This document shows, one piece after another, positions 1 through 11,693 of a stretch of 64,000 nt of DNA (the stretch's first letter is position 1; every line of letters begins with the position of its first letter). The notes beneath the pieces are model-generated. The model saw only the letters and a list, made by a program, of their open reading frames with translations, was not told where the DNA came from and did not search any database. The DNA comes from Kalmusia sp. IMI 367209. Lineage: Eukaryota > Ascomycota > Dothideomycetes > Pleosporales > Didymosphaeriaceae. Position numbers and translations under genes: made by a program. Location: NCBI GenBank assembly GCA_027946365.1, contig JAPEUQ010000020.1:248001-312000 (forward strand), read 5' to 3'.

Positions 1-922
1 GTAGAATGTCGTTGCGAGCCGTAAGGCTAGAGAGACAGAGCGGTAGAGACAGTGTCTCGAACTGTAGCCACTTGCTGTTAGCCTTGCAGCCGTCACGGTC
101 TCAACGCTGTTGGTCACTCACCTCAATTTGCACCTGCTCTAGGCAAAGGCCTGGTGCCAGTCCCAGTGCCGGCCACAGGCACGACACAGTGCTAGAGTAT
201 CTTCATCGAGGATATTTCAAGGAGTGAGTGTTTTCAGAGGAGAGGGTTTCGACGGCTGGGCCTAGAAGGAGCCAGGGCAGTCAGTGTTATGAGTGTGGGA
301 AGAGGTTGAGGACGGCATACCATCTTATAGGAGTGAGGGAGAGGACGAGAAGGGCCACCGCTGTTGCAGAGGTGAGGGAAAGGTTGCAGAGGTGAGATGG
401 AAGGTCGAAGAAGGCTGGAGACAAGTAAATTAGCCTTGGGACGAGAGGGAAGGAGGGTCGGGTCGGCTGACAAAAGATGAGAAAGCGGAAGGGGGCGAGA
501 GGGGAAAAGAGGGGTAAGGAAAGAAGGAGAAGGAGCGGCTCACCGAAGATGACGACGCGGAAGAGGAGGTAGAGTGAGGGAGGCAGACGGGAAGGAGGTG
601 AAGGGAAGGGTGGCTTACAGAGGAGGGTCATGGTGAAGGCTGCTCGCAGCCCCTTTCCGCTCACCTATCGTCAGTACAGAGTGTGCCTGCGGGTCATTTT
701 GCCATGGAGATAGTGTGGTGGTAGTGTGGTGGTGGGGTGACCTACGACCCAGTGATGGACTTTGGTCGCACGGACCAACAAATTTTGTCAACACCACAAG
801 GGCCACGGCATTCCCAGAGGAAAAATATGGGAAAGAGCATCATTATCATATCATCTACTGGCCCCAGCCAGTGCGAACGCAGTGCCTCCTTGGCTCCGTC
901 ATCATCCTTGCTTTCCGAGCCT

Positions 923-1044
923 CTCCTCCGTATGAGAGTCCACCTACCGAAGCCACCGCGTCTCCTCCGTCTGAGAGTCCACCTACCGAAGCCACCGCGT
1001 CTCCTCCGTCTGAGAGTACACCCTACCGAAGCCACCGCGTCTCC
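923..1044 (+). repeat. 39-bp tandem repeat, three copies
   Basis: The unit begins CTCCTCCGT.TGAGAG and recurs at 923, 962 and 1001, an exact 39-bp period, with only a few substitutions. Because 39 is divisible by three it leaves frames open and encodes a Pro/Ser/Thr/Glu-rich 13-residue repeat. No gene can be tied to it. Confidence 0.85.
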
Positions 1045-1169
1045 TCGGCCAGCATCTCAGGCACCCCAAACGTCTCACCAGGCTCGCACAGCAGCTCGCG
1101 AGGCGGAATGTTCAACCACGATAGGTGCATGCTCTATGGTAGGTTGTCCCTGTGGAACCCGTGTAGCAG

Positions 1170-1274
1170 CAGGTTGAGAAGGTACAACAGGTTGAATGGC
1201 TATCTGGTAACAAGGCACAAGCAGGTTGAGAAGGTACAACAGGTTGAATGGCCATCTCAAAACCAGGCACAAGC
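1170..1274 (+). repeat. 52-bp tandem duplication
   Basis: CAGGTTGAGAAGGTACAACA starts at 1170 and again at 1222, followed in both copies by GGTTGAATGGC and a conserved tail ending in GGCACAAGC. The period is 52 bp. Confidence 0.85.
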
Positions 1275-1717
1275 TAGCTTTCGACGATGCGGGTGTCGTG
1301 GAACCACAGGACAGGCAGCACAGAAAAGATGTGTGTATGCGCCATCCACGCCAGCGCTACGCCGTGCTAACAGCAATTCACAGGCCCCTCGTAGCCCCAA
1401 TCCCGCCGCGCTTCCCCCAGCTCCGCAGCTCGCGAACCAAGTCAAGGAACACCATAAGCACCCGCGCTCTCGGGATCGTCGAGATGAAGGAAAATGAAGG
1501 CACTGGTCGTCGGACATGATGGCGGTGGGCAGGAAATTTGATGCTGCACAGAAGAAAGCCCAATCGGACGCACGAGCAGCTGAAGGTAACGAGAGAGGCG
1601 GCCAGTGGCACCTTGCAGACCGGTTTCGTGGCTGACATCAAGCGTAGTACGACGGACCCGAAGCCACACGTTCATCGGTCACAATCACAGCGGCACGATT
1701 ATCCTGAAGGAAGAAGC

Positions 1718-1769
1718 GTGCATCCCGTCACTGAGCACGAAAAGTGCATCCCGTCACTGAGCACGAAAA
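1718..1769 (+). repeat. 26-bp perfect tandem duplication
   Basis: GTGCATCCCGTCACTGAGCA starts at 1718 and again at 1744 and continues CGAAAA in both copies. A looser duplication follows: GGTTCTAC..AGACGC..T occurs at about 1830 and again at about 1905. Confidence 0.85.
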
Positions 1770-2599
1770 TATACTCAATCAGGGCGAGTGGTAAGTGGTC
1801 CGATACAATCGGCTCCCCGAGGTTCTACGAAGACGCTGTGATGACGAGCAACGGAAATACCTGTACCATTCGGGCCGCGGAGGACAATGCAATTAGCTCC
1901 CGAAGGTTCTACACAGACGCCGTCATCGGGAGCAATGACAGCCTGGTTAGTCGATCAGCCGACCACGGTAAGCATCGTGATCAAAGACGTAGCCTCGAGT
2001 ATACTCACACAGCAGAACAGGACGGGGAACACCAGCAGACAGGCTCTTGAGCCGCAACAACACCCAGATGGTCCACCAGCGAACCACTGAGAAGGCCGTT
2101 TCGAAGGTATGAACCCCAACATACTCAATTCATAGAACAAGGCAGGGGACCTTAGCGGACACGGTAAAGGTAAGCAGCCACAACGCCTCGTTCCATCACC
2201 GGCGTATCTCGGAGCACATGGATGGTCCTCCAAGTCATGGCCCCCAACCGTGGCTGACTCTCGGTCAAGCCACAATCAGGTTCAGTTCTGAACCAATGAG
2301 AGAACAGGCGCCAGGAACGCCCAGCCCCCCAGGATCGTGTACGACGTTGCGTCAATCTGCTGCTGAAGTAAACATTCGCGCCACTATTTGAACACGCTAG
2401 CGTTCAGCTGCCTGCGAGGATTTTTTTTTCCAGACTCCACCCGCTTTAACTGGATGCTCGTGTCGTCCTTCGGCGGTATACCTATACACAAGGGGAGGGG
2501 TGGCTGGGACGCACGACCGAGCTCTACTGATCCTGTGCTGTTTCGGATGATAATCTCTGCCTGGCAGAGATGCTCAAGCTGTCGGCAGCCCCCAGCGAG

Positions 2600-2813
2600 C
2601 GCGGCAGCATGGAATGTCGGGTGCAGGCAGTTGGTGATGGGGGAGGAGGGTGGTGTGGTTGGGGTGTTCCGAGACTGGCGTGTAGTATATAGTTCCAAGC
2701 TAGACTCAGAGCTGGTGAAACTATATACTACACGCCAGTCTCGGAACACCCCAACCACACCACCCTCCTCCCCATCACCAACTGCCCGCACCCGACATTC
2801 CATGCTGCCGCGC
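2600..2813 (+). mobile_element. Foldback/MITE element, copy 1 (near-perfect hairpin)
   Basis: Two arms of about 85-95 nt are inverted complements around an unpaired spacer of about 25 nt (TTCCAAGC..AGACTC..AGAGCTG). The left arm starts GCGGCAGCATGGAATGTCGG and the right arm ends CCGACATTCCATGCTGCCGC. I see only about two differences between the arms: A/G in TGCAGGC versus TGCGGGC, and one G in a G-run. A T-run follows on the right. It lies about 95 bp before the start codon of the nuclease-like gene at 2908. It carries no ORF of its own, so it would depend on a transposase elsewhere. Related copies lie at 18.2 kb and 37.9 kb, with half a copy at 11.5 kb. Confidence 0.85.
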
Positions 2814-2907
2814 CTTTTTTTTTTTTTTTTTATTCGCAAGTTTACGCGCCCAGACGCTGCGTAGTCTCCGCACCACCTCGCAGCGATCGAACGCTGCGAC
2901 ACGCAAT

Positions 2908-3625
2908 ATGGCTGCAGCCTCACCGACACGCCGATCGAGGAGAGACAGATCCTCCCCGAAGAAGGATGCGATGTCAACACAGGAAGTAGCGGTAGCGACA
3001 CGTCGAAAGGGGCGACAGGGGCAACTGGAAGAGGCCGACGTAGACATTCAAAGAAGCGCAGCTAAGGCGTTCTCCGAGGGTGCACCCTCGTTCCCTGCGC
3101 CTGCGTCATCTTTACGCTCGCTGTCGCCTCCGAAGAGGAAGACAGCCTCTTCAAAGGCGGACCTAGCATACCTCAACCCAAACATCGAGTTCCTTCCCTT
3201 GAGAAATACCGAGGAGACTGGCATATCGCTGCCCGCCTCCGTCACGGAGCTTTGGAGCCGTTGTGAGGTGAGATGGGCTCTTGTCTGCGTTCGTCCAGCC
3301 ATAATATGCTGACAAGACCAGAAACGACAGCTCGACTCGCTAACAACGGACCCTCCCGTTCTTCTCACCGACAATGACCACAGAATCATCGACGACACTT
3401 TGTCCGACGCATTCGAGCAAGCGGAGAAATGGCGCGACACAACTACCGAACCACACTGGATATCTGTTGTGGTGGGTCCCATACTGCATCTTCTGCGGCG
3501 AATTGTGTGCTTCAAGAATTCTGCTGTCCCCAATGCGAAAATTGCTGTCCTCGACGTGTACGTCCATAAATCATCACATCATGCATAATCTGAGCTGACA
3601 CGATCTTGAGAACACCCACCGAGAT
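2908..3625 (+). pseudogene. PD-(D/E)XK nuclease-like family gene, C-terminal half lost
   Basis: The start is the ATG at 2908. Exon 1 runs to about 3266 and encodes a basic Ser/Pro/Arg-rich leader, then a stretch around LNPNIEFLPLR and SVTELWSRCE. A GTGAGA donor and an acceptor near 3320 join it to KRQLDSLTTDPPVLLTDND, then FEQAEKWRD and VVGPILHLLRR and IAVLDV, with another donor (GTACGT) near 3558. The order (basic leader, helical region, then nuclease domain) matches the fungal PDDEXK_12-type family. After about 3625 the expected D...ExK nuclease core is not recognisable. Exon 2 is repeated in shortened form at 22.1 kb, and sequence around the last intron matches the minus strand near 20.05-20.13 kb, so three relatives exist here. 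A divergent but functional C-terminus cannot be excluded. Confidence 0.5.
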
Positions 3626-3751
3626 CTCCCCCGCCGAGCTCGGGAGGAACGGCCAGCAAGTTGGGATCGGGCGCCGACGCCGGAGGTTCCAAGTCGCAGT
3701 CGATAAAGATGCCTGCTTCGCTAAGAAGGATACTGCGGTGTTGCATTCATC

Positions 3752-4012
3752 GTGGGTATGCAATACGTATGTGGGTGCATGTTCGCATGTTCACATTTTT
3801 GCGGGGTCATGCGAGACTCTCCTGCATTGGCGCCTGTTGCGCCGCGTATTCGAGCCCTGCAGACCCGTCTCCGGCACCAGCTAGAAAGGGGATATATTCC
3901 GGCTTGCCTGAGGGATGCTGTCACGATACGGCGCTATTGGGAGGTGTTGGGCGGTAATCGGCAGTCGGAGGTCCTGCGTGTCCCCAACCACCGAGAGGAG
4001 GATGATATCTAA
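3752..4012 (+). other. Open frame of unknown status
   Basis: An 86-codon frame whose second half (around LQTRLRHQLERGYIPACLRD) has ordinary amphipathic composition rather than low complexity. I see no upstream exon, no recognisable domain and no second copy in the window. It could be the degraded 3' end of the preceding nuclease-like gene or a chance frame. Confidence 0.2.
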
Positions 4013-4174
4013 TGACTTACTCCACGCTTCGTATAAGTGGGCCACATATCTTGACGACTAGAGTACTACGGTTAAGAAGGGTCTATTACCTTATGACTAG
4101 GGGATAAAAGGGATCTGCTGCATGGACATGGTCTAGCAGCGATTCATCTACTTTCTACTATACAATATACTGTA

Positions 4175-4444
4175 TTGTTGACTGTCATACTGAATCTACA
4201 TTGTTCACCCAGTGACCTAACAGATGCGCTGGAGCGGAATCCAACGTACAAGGCGTCGCTGCTGTTCGATCCGATTGAGGAAACGGCGTATTACAATAAT
4301 GAGGAAGAGGAGGTGGATGCCGGGGTAGTATTGGATCGCGTCAATACAGTGTTTCAGGGGACGCAGTTGTGCAAGGGCTTTTTTTTTAGAGATAACCTTA
4401 ATTATCTGGTTGAAAGAAATTCTGCTCTCTTCGATCTTTTCTAG
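4175..4444 (+). other. Short open frame, possible gene remnant
   Basis: The frame is open for 89 codons with an acidic stretch (NNEEEEVDAGVVLD) and protein-like composition from SPSDLTDALERNP onward. It breaks off in a T-run immediately before the AT-rich island at 4445. It may be the surviving end of a gene truncated by that island. I do not recognise a family. Confidence 0.25.
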
Positions 4445-5340
4445 ATGAAATTGTGCAGTTAAAAGGAAAAGATAGATTATACCATAGGTAAAGATTTCAT
4501 CTTTACTAGGGTGATAAGTCTTATTTTAATATAATATGGCTATTTAACGTTCTTCCACTTCGCATATAGGGAGATGCGCGCCTATGTGATTAATACTTAT
4601 ATATGACTAACTTTATCATTAATATCTAGCTTAGTAAGCCTATTATATATATCTAAAATCTCCTTAGTTAATTTTTAGTTTTATTAGGGTGGTTTTATCT
4701 AATTTTAATCTTTAGTTAGGGAAAGAAGTAATCTTTAAAAGCCTTTTAAATAATAATTAGATCCTTTTATATAATTAATTTTCCCTTTTATAAATTATTA
4801 TATCTCCTCTAGATATACTATTTATTTAGTAGTCTAGGGTAGCTTATTTTACTATATATAGTCGAGTTCGCAATAGAGGTTAGAGAAATAAAAAGTAATT
4901 AGAAGCCGCTTAGACTTAGGAAGCCTAACTACTTAAGATAATCTTTAAAGTACTTCTTTACTTTATTAAAATAACCTTCACCTCTTAATAATTAACTATT
5001 ATAGTATAACTAATTGTAAAGAAGATATATTTCACCTTCTAAAAGCTTATAACTTAAAAGATTTTATTATAGGGCCTCCCGTACTCCGCGAAAGTTAAAG
5101 TGGTAAACCTAGTTATAGGCTTATAATATACGCAGATATTTAAGGGGTAGGGACCAGATATTTAGGCTCTAGCGCTATAAGAACTCTTATATCACATGCT
5201 TTAAGTTAAGTATACATCCTTTAAGGTAGAATATAACGCTCTACTCATATACAATATCGGCTCATAAATAGGTCAGTTCTAGAGGGGATTCGGAATTAGT
5301 AGCCATCGTGAGAAAATGCTCTTTAACATTCAGACGAGAA
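4445..5340. other. AT-rich island, probably decayed transposon
   Basis: Base composition changes abruptly to long A/T tracts with TA-rich words (TATATA, TTAATTTT, AATAATAATTAG) and no open frame of length. Such islands in Pezizomycotina usually reflect repeat-induced point mutation of transposons. I can see no LTR or terminal repeat, so the source element is not identifiable from the sequence alone. Confidence 0.5.
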
Positions 5341-5889
5341 TGTGCAACCTGTCGCTGCTGAGCCAGCTGAAGTACAAGGCTCAGGGTCCATCTTGAAAAT
5401 AAAAGGGAGACATTAGAGGAGCCCCAGGCAGCTTTTAGGTTAAGGTTGGAGGATTTTAGGTCTCTGGTTGTTGCTCTGTGAAGCGCAAGCTAGACGCGGC
5501 CCGCAACCGTAGAAGCATGAGCATGCATTCACCCAGCTCTGCATGTCAGCGCGAACTACGAAGGCCGGATGCTCAGCTTCATCCTTCTCGTCTGTCTGTG
5601 ATTAGTTTTCGTCATCCAAGGTCAGCTCGATGACTAGCAAGCCTTGCGCCGCTCTTCGGTCCTAAAACGCGCCCGCATCCTATTCTTACAGCGACGCTAG
5701 CAATCTCCATATACAAACAGCACATTAACCGTAGTTTATCCGCCGCTTGCCAGGCCTCAAAGACGGAGCCTCGGAAAGAAAGATCTTGGACGCGTTGTAA
5801 AGACAAGGAGATGGAGAGAACCGTACCGAGGTGTCAATTCCAATGGACAGGACCAGAGGCGGTTTCAAGACAGAAGTCTTGGTCGCCGT
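5341..5889. other. No gene seen
   Basis: GC content returns to normal. Only short frames are present. The minus strand may hold further decayed sequence of the NLR 5' copy described at 5890-6290, but I could not align it. Confidence 0.4.
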
Positions 5890-6290
5890 ACTCACCACAT
5901 CTCGACTGAAAAAGATTGTTTTTCACTGAAATCCTTGACAAATCGAACTTGGGGCTATATGAGATGAGAATTCTCGCCTCGTTTTGGCCAACAGTGCGCG
6001 AAATTCCATCCATATTCTTGGGGCTAGGTACGGACTCGATACCAACAATTCGGCTATCGCTTCATAGCGGACGACTCCGGCCACATTTGGAGATATTAAT
6101 TTCTTCTTGAAGCCAATGTCTTCGTCAGTTGAGATGTTCAATGCCAGTTTGAGCCGGGACATGTCCCTAACCAAAGGCTCTTTCAACCGCAGGCGTACGC
6201 CTCTGGTCGAGGAAAATTTTCAACAACACGTGTACGCCTGCAACTGGAAATGAAACTCGACAACACGCGTACGCCATCGCTAACACGTCG
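5890..6290 (-). pseudogene. Inverted, degenerate copy of the NLR 5' end (Goodbye-domain region)
   Basis: Read on the minus strand, this segment contains CGCTATGAAGCGATA, and after a diverged stretch GTGAAAAACAATCT followed by GAGATGTGG. The plus strand at 8530-8710 has CGATACGAAGCGATA, ATGAAAAACAATCTGG and GAGATGTGGGGTG in the same order. The encoded VVRYEAI matches the start of the NLR N-terminal domain (AVVRYEAI). Upstream sequence also agrees: GCGTACGCCATCGCTAACA at about 6270 pairs in opposite orientation with TGTTAGCGACGGCGTACGC at about 8352. It is frameshifted and truncated, so it is a relic of an inverted duplication. Confidence 0.55.
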
Positions 6291-6299
6291 CCCAAGGGT

Positions 6300-8460
6300 A
6301 GAAAGACTACCAAACCTAAGAGGGGGAAGATGAACGATACTTCTTCAGATTCTTCAAAGTATTCGTGTAAAGAATAAACAAGGACTACCCAGAATTAGGA
6401 AGTTATGGCCTTACATCGTCACGCCTTCCATTGTTATCCGCTTATGCTTTCCACACTGATTGGCATGGTGGCCGACATGTGCCGGCTATAGTTGCGAAAT
6501 AATATTGCTAGCAAGTAGGACGGCAAACCCAGCTACACCTATGTTGAGTTATTTTAGAATTTGGATTGTTGGAAGGAGGAGGATATCACTTCAGACGTAC
6601 TTCAACTCGATACTGCCTCCGGTGTAGCTAACGCCCGCTGTAAGGTGGCGTATGTGGCCCGCCGAACATTTAGGCTGACCTTCGATGGCTGCATCAATCC
6701 CTGAGCACATTTCATTAATATAAACAGCGGCACCGAAAGGACGCGTCTGGAAGCCAAGTGCGAAGAAGCTGGAGGTGTAAACAGTCACGGATGCGGACAA
6801 TATCACCTCATCTTGGGCAGCCCAGAACTGAAACGACAGCGTCGCGACTCTCGCAATTTGAAACACCTTCTGGCATGTGGCAACCAGCAGACGATGAGTT
6901 ACAGCACTTTCCCATTGAAGGGTGGGAATGGGAAAGCACTTGGCTCTACCTCATGATCAAGATAGCTAGCTCCAGCCAATGCAGCCAGCTCGTGGCAATC
7001 AACAGCCCATAGATATCGTGTAGTACTCGCAGCACAGTGAGCGCCTTGGATCAATAGGAAGAGCCGATTCAATGATCACGCTTGGTCGAGCGTTAGACTT
7101 TGCCTCTAGGTAGGACACACTAAGTTGTTTAGGCTTCGCAAAGTGATCCAAGTGGTATAGTGCGGAGTGAGCTCGATCGATGGTGAGCCACGGCACGCGC
7201 CTCAGGTGAGAGCGAATTAGCCACATAATTTATGAATCTCATGTAGTTGAGGCACAGTACGAGCTATTCCGTTGGTGGAGAGCAGCGCAAGTCTGAAATA
7301 GCCTCAAAACTCCCACTGTCCATATTGTGCCGCAGGCGAAACTAGCGTTACTCGGTTTTTGAGTAGACGCGCGCGATACGCCGCTTTCCCACTGGCTAGC
7401 CTTGAGGAAGTCAAGAATTTTGGGAATACATAAATTTCACAGGACAATGCACTCATTTAGTTTCGTCCATCATCGTCTTGAACTTCGAATTCTATACCCT
7501 ACTTGCTATACTTCGCCTTCTTCCGACTTTTTTTGCATATCAGCCCCTTCTCTTTACGCGAAAATGGCACGAACGATCTATCTGGTTGTCTTCTTAAATG
7601 GTACAAAGCCCGCTTATTGGGCTATCTAGATTCCTACGACAGTGGGGCAGTATATGGGAAAGCTGCTTTACGTTATAGGAAACCCGGTTACCGGGTTTTT
7701 CCTAGAGTTTAAGCGCAACCATAACTTTAGAACGATAAGACATGGTTATCAATTCTTAGTCTTAGCCTAAGTCCACGACTAATTCATTATTGATACTCTA
7801 GGAGCGGCGAAATCAGATACAACAGCCTGCGACCAACTTGAATCAACGGCTATAATGGTAACGCCTCTGGGTCGCAGCGCTAACCCATTTGATTCAGCGG
7901 TGAGAAGATCCTCCGGTGAGAAGATCCTCCAGTGATAAGAAGATCCTCTAGCAATACAAAATTCGCCATTAATACTCTCTATAGGCCCTTAATTGCCAGA
8001 ACTAGATTGTTGATCTTATCAAGAGGCTTATTGCTGACGGGATTGTTATCGACAATACCCACACGGTCGTGGAATGTGCGCCCAAAAGGATGCAGGGGCT
8101 AGAGCTGATGGTTACTTTAGCAAGCTTCTATAGAAACGTTGTATAAGGGACTGATTAGCGCTTTAAGAATGAGACGTCAAGTGTGTTTAATTACGTCGGG
8201 CTGAACACTTTTTTGCGACGATAGATTTCGAACGGGGTTTACCAACCATTCGAACAAATTGCTTCTTTCGGCTCAGTCTCCTAGGTATCGTAACATACAG
8301 CCCTGTTTTGGTTTTTGATATAAGAGAAGCTTTCGTCGGAACATTTGGCACATGTTAGCGACGGCGTACGCATGTCATCGAGTAGCCTTGGTCAGAAGGC
8401 GTAAGGTGATCCAATTATCGACAATGACAACAAAGGTCGCTAGTCTTTAGGACCCACAGT
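6300..8460. other. No supported gene
   Basis: About 2.1 kb of ordinary composition with only short overlapping frames. A small repeat (GAGAAGATCCTC, three times, last copy with an insertion) lies at about 7905-7955. A frame at about 7503-7712 (around GKAALRYRKPGYRVF) has protein-like composition but no recognisable domain. Confidence 0.4.
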
Positions 8461-8467
8461 CTCGACC

Positions 8468-11400
8468 ATGAGTCCTCACATTGGATCCAGAACCGGATCA
8501 ACTGACGTTGGCGCAATTTGGAACGAGGCAGTTGTACGATACGAAGCGATAACAAACACCAAAAGCTCCGCTCTTGCTAGTCCTAAAAATGTGTACGAGA
8601 TTTACACGAAATCACGTCAAGAGAGACGACATTCTCACAAAATCGGCATGACGGCTCCAAATTGGACAAGTTTAGGACCTCAATGAAAAACAATCTGGTT
8701 CCAATCGAGATGTGGGGTGATATAGTAAGCAAGGCTGCGAAGACGGTAAGGAATCTGCCACAGCCTAGCAAGCATGACATATGGACAGCTTACCTTTATG
8801 ACACATAGACTTTTCCACCGGCCGAAGCTATCTTTGCGGCTGTCCGGTACCTTATTAGCGTACAATTCCTGTCTCGCTGTGCTTGCTGATTTCTAACGAG
8901 CATCAGACCGCGAACGCCGTATCCGCCGACTACGATAGGATTGAAGAATTCTTCGAGAGTATAGGTTCTTATCTTACACGACTCAGAATATGGGAATCAA
9001 ATGTTCCTCCTGTACCGGAACTAGGCGAAGTCATAACGGAAGTGTTCACATCAGTCCTGATACTTTGTGGCCTTTGTGCAAAACATGTCAAGATGAAAAG
9101 ACTCGGTAATTCCCAGTTTCAGTATGATCTTTTTGGGTTGTGCCAAATCATTACCTGACAAGATCTGCTCACATATACCTGCCCCGCCATCAAATTTTTC
9201 AGAGGGAAATCAGCCTGTTTCGTTAGATTCAGCATGGATGCAGCTGACAAGCATGTCGTTCTAGTCAAAGCTTTCCGGACCCTAGGAGGCGAAGATAGCG
9301 AACTAAAGGCCGCATTTGAACAATTCCGTAAAGTGGTTCAGAGAGAAGAAGGGATAGTGAGGAACGCGACACTGGCAAGCATACAGGACCTCAAAATTGA
9401 GGTTGGCGATGTGCATGGAGGAGTAAAGGAGAATTTGGCATTGACGGAACAAATAGGCCACAATACCGATGCCATTGTCGCCAGGTCGGGACAGATACAC
9501 CAATACTTGGAAAGTGAGGTTATACCTTAATGCTGGCTTTTGCTCGGTGACTAAAACCACTTCCAGACCAAGAAACGGAGCACGAGCGTGATAGGATGCT
9601 GATGTGGCTGTCATCGCTGTACTTTCTTCTTAAACAGAGGGATACCTTCGCCAAATGTCACCACGGTACTGTGAAATGGTTTTTGAGTACTGAAAAATTT
9701 CAGCAATGGTTCAACAGTGCGCAAAATTCTACTCTATGGTGTCCTGGTATTCGTAAGTGTATCTCCCTACACCAATTCGCAATAGCTGGCTAACTATTTA
9801 GTAAAGCTAGTGCTGGGAAGACAGTTATAACGTATGTATTTCGCCTTCAGCGACTAGTGAAGCCACTTCTTCCTCTACTTTCGCTAACTCTGTGAGAACA
9901 GATCAGCTGCTACCAGATATATTGAAGAAAATACTAACCGGGCAGATGTTGCAATAGCTTACGTATATTGTGATTACAAAGATCCGACGACACAGTCCGA
10001 AGGTCTGCTCTTCTCCAGTATCGCCCGGCAGCTGGCCGAACAATGCCGCCCTTTACCTCCACAAGTCAAGTCATATGGAGAAAGGTGGATGGAGAAGAGG
10101 AGTCATCCGAGTGACGATGAGCGGGTCTCGCTCGCTGTGGATATTTCTCGGCTCTTCAAAAGGACATTCATTTTCGTTGATGCACTGGTGAGGTTCCTTT
10201 ACCTGATCTTAAACCCTTTCATGATATAAGTCGCTGATGAGAACGCTAAACACGTAGGATGAATGCCCCGAAAGGAATTGGAACAACTTTCTGCATTTAG
10301 CCAAAGCATTGGTGCCTCATGTCCGTCTATTTCTTTCCTCTCGTCTGAATTTGAACCTTGAGCTAAGATTTGCCAACCTTTCTCGTCTGGACATTGTCGC
10401 TTCTGATTCCGATATTCGGTGTTATTTGGAGTCTGAAATCTCTTTGAATAACAGACTCTCTCTCTCTTTACTTCAAGAGACCCGACTCTGAAGGCGCGAA
10501 TCTTGGAGACAGTGAGTAGAAAGGTTGATGGAATGTAAGTATAACAAAGAAATCCATAGCTTAAGAGGCTGATGTTAAATATAGGTTCTTACTTGCTCGC
10601 CTCCAAATGGGTGTCCTTTCTAGTCAACCAAGCGCCGAGAAAGTCCAAGAGTCTCTGCATGTCCTCCCTACCAAGATAAACGCATTCTATGAAGACGCAA
10701 TTCAACGAATCGAAGTTCAACCAGATGAAGACAGGCAGTTGGCGAGGCGAGCACTCACATACGTCTATCACACCAGACGGCCGTTGCATTTAGAAGAACT
10801 TCAACATGCTCTAAGTGTTGAGGCGGGAATGATCGAACTAGATGAGTCAGGCTATCCGGAGATGGAGATTGTCTTACGTGTTTCAGCTGGCATGATCCGC
10901 ATTGATGAGAAGAGCAATGCTGTGGCTCTTGTCCATCACACATTACAAGAGTATCTGCAACAGAACCCAACAAGCCTCTTACCCCAACCAGAATCAGAGA
11001 TGGCGAACGTATGCCTCATATACTTGTCCTCCGACGCCTTCAATACCGGTCCTTGCCGTGATGGCCAGGTTCTAGAGCAACGCTTGCAGGAATACCGCTT
11101 TCTGGCTTACGCTTCCCAGTACTGGGGTTCTCATTTCATTTGCGAGAAACTGCACCAAGACACGGACTTGCTTTTCCGCTTTTTGAAAAGTGAAGAAAAA
11201 TTGGCCTCAAGTGTACAGGTGCAATACACCTCTCGAAATCGACTTCAAGACGGCCATAATCGCTTTCCCAGAAAATTTGGTCCACTACACGTTGCAGCAT
11301 TCTGGGGTTTAGACGAAACCTCCTCCAGTCTTTGTGATGAGGGAATAGACATGAACACTCGAGACAGCTATGGCATGACGCCGCTACATTTAGCTGCTCG

Positions 11401-11482
11401 CCACGGGCACTTGACTGTGGTCCGCGATTTACTAGAGAGAGGTGCGGATGTGAACATCAGCAGTAACACTGACTCAAGCTAG
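8468..11482 (+). pseudogene. NLR-type gene: Goodbye-like N-terminus, NACHT, ankyrin repeats (decayed, truncated)
   Basis: The plausible start is the ATG at 8468 (MSPHIGSRTGSTDVGAIWNE). Successive exons encode a Goodbye-like region (AVVRYEAI; FPPAEAIFAAVRYLI; DYDRIEEFFESIGSYLTRL; VPPVPELGEVITEVFTSVL), a helical segment at 9234-9530, a P-loop SAGKTVIT at about 9808-9832, a Walker-B-like region (FKRTFIFVDAL then DECPE) at about 10165-10265, the winged-helix region (FYEDAIQRIEVQPDEDRQLA, LVHHTLQEYL) and the start of ankyrin repeats (YGMTPLHLAARHGHLTVV). Fungal NLRs of this architecture signal in non-self recognition and programmed cell death. Breaks: a frameshift near 8610, a phase mismatch before the P-loop, and stops around 10490. 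After one ankyrin repeat the frame ends inside a half foldback element. It is most likely inactive. Confidence 0.75.
10607..11482 (+). other. Longest surviving open segment of the NLR pseudogene
   Basis: This 291-codon frame covers the post-NACHT helical/winged-helix part and the first ankyrin repeat. The sequence DEDRQLARRALTYVYHTRRP, then LEELQHALSVEAG, GMIRIDEKS and LVHHTLQEYL, is typical for fungal NACHT proteins. Because it is intact for 290 residues, decay of the locus may be recent or this part may still be translated from an internal start. Confidence 0.6.
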
Positions 11483-11600
11483 ACTCTCTTTAGAGCTAGT
11501 GAGTCAGTGGATAGACTACTCCCAGAACACTCCCCACAACACCACCCCACCCCCATCCCCAACTGCCCCTATTCGTCAATCTATGCTGCATCGCCGCCGA
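11474..11600 (+). mobile_element. Half foldback element (spacer plus right arm only)
   Basis: CAAGCTAGACTC..TAGAGCTAGTGAG matches the spacer of the 2.6-kb and 37.9-kb elements. It is followed by a degraded right arm (CCCAGAACACTCCCCACAAC, CACCCCCATCCCCAACTGCC) ending CTATGCTGCATCGCCGCC. The left arm is missing, and the spacer joins ankyrin-repeat coding sequence directly. The NLR stop codon (TAG in CAAGCTAG) lies inside the element. This suggests a deletion with one end in the element removed both the left arm and the rest of the ankyrin domain. Confidence 0.75.
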
Positions 11601-11693
11601 GCATCTCGAATTTTTTTCCCGCCTTTTTCCCACGTTAGATAAAGTTGATGTTGTTGATGTCGTACTTCCACACTAGCGCCAAGCCAGAGCCTA

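Larger units (their letters stand above)
1..2590. other. No confident gene; region with short tandem repeats
   Basis: Several open frames cross this stretch on both strands, but none shows a recognisable domain, a clear splice structure or a non-repetitive protein. The longest, on the plus strand at about 715-1497, is open mainly because it contains the proline/serine/threonine-coding 39-bp repeat listed separately. Purine-rich low-complexity sequence (GGAAGGAGG-like) fills about 230-620. I cannot support a gene here. Confidence 0.5.

Noticed and set aside
715..1497. 260-codon plus-strand open frame
   Set aside because: It is kept open largely by the 39-bp and 52-bp tandem repeats; there is no domain, and other frames are equally open.
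2384..3001. Open frames across the first foldback element on both strands
   Set aside because: They consist mostly of the hairpin arms read as protein (similar frames recur at 18.3 and 37.9 kb) and have no independent coding support.
4445..5340. AT-rich island considered as centromere or origin
   Set aside because: It is under 1 kb with no repeat structure; a decayed transposon is simpler.
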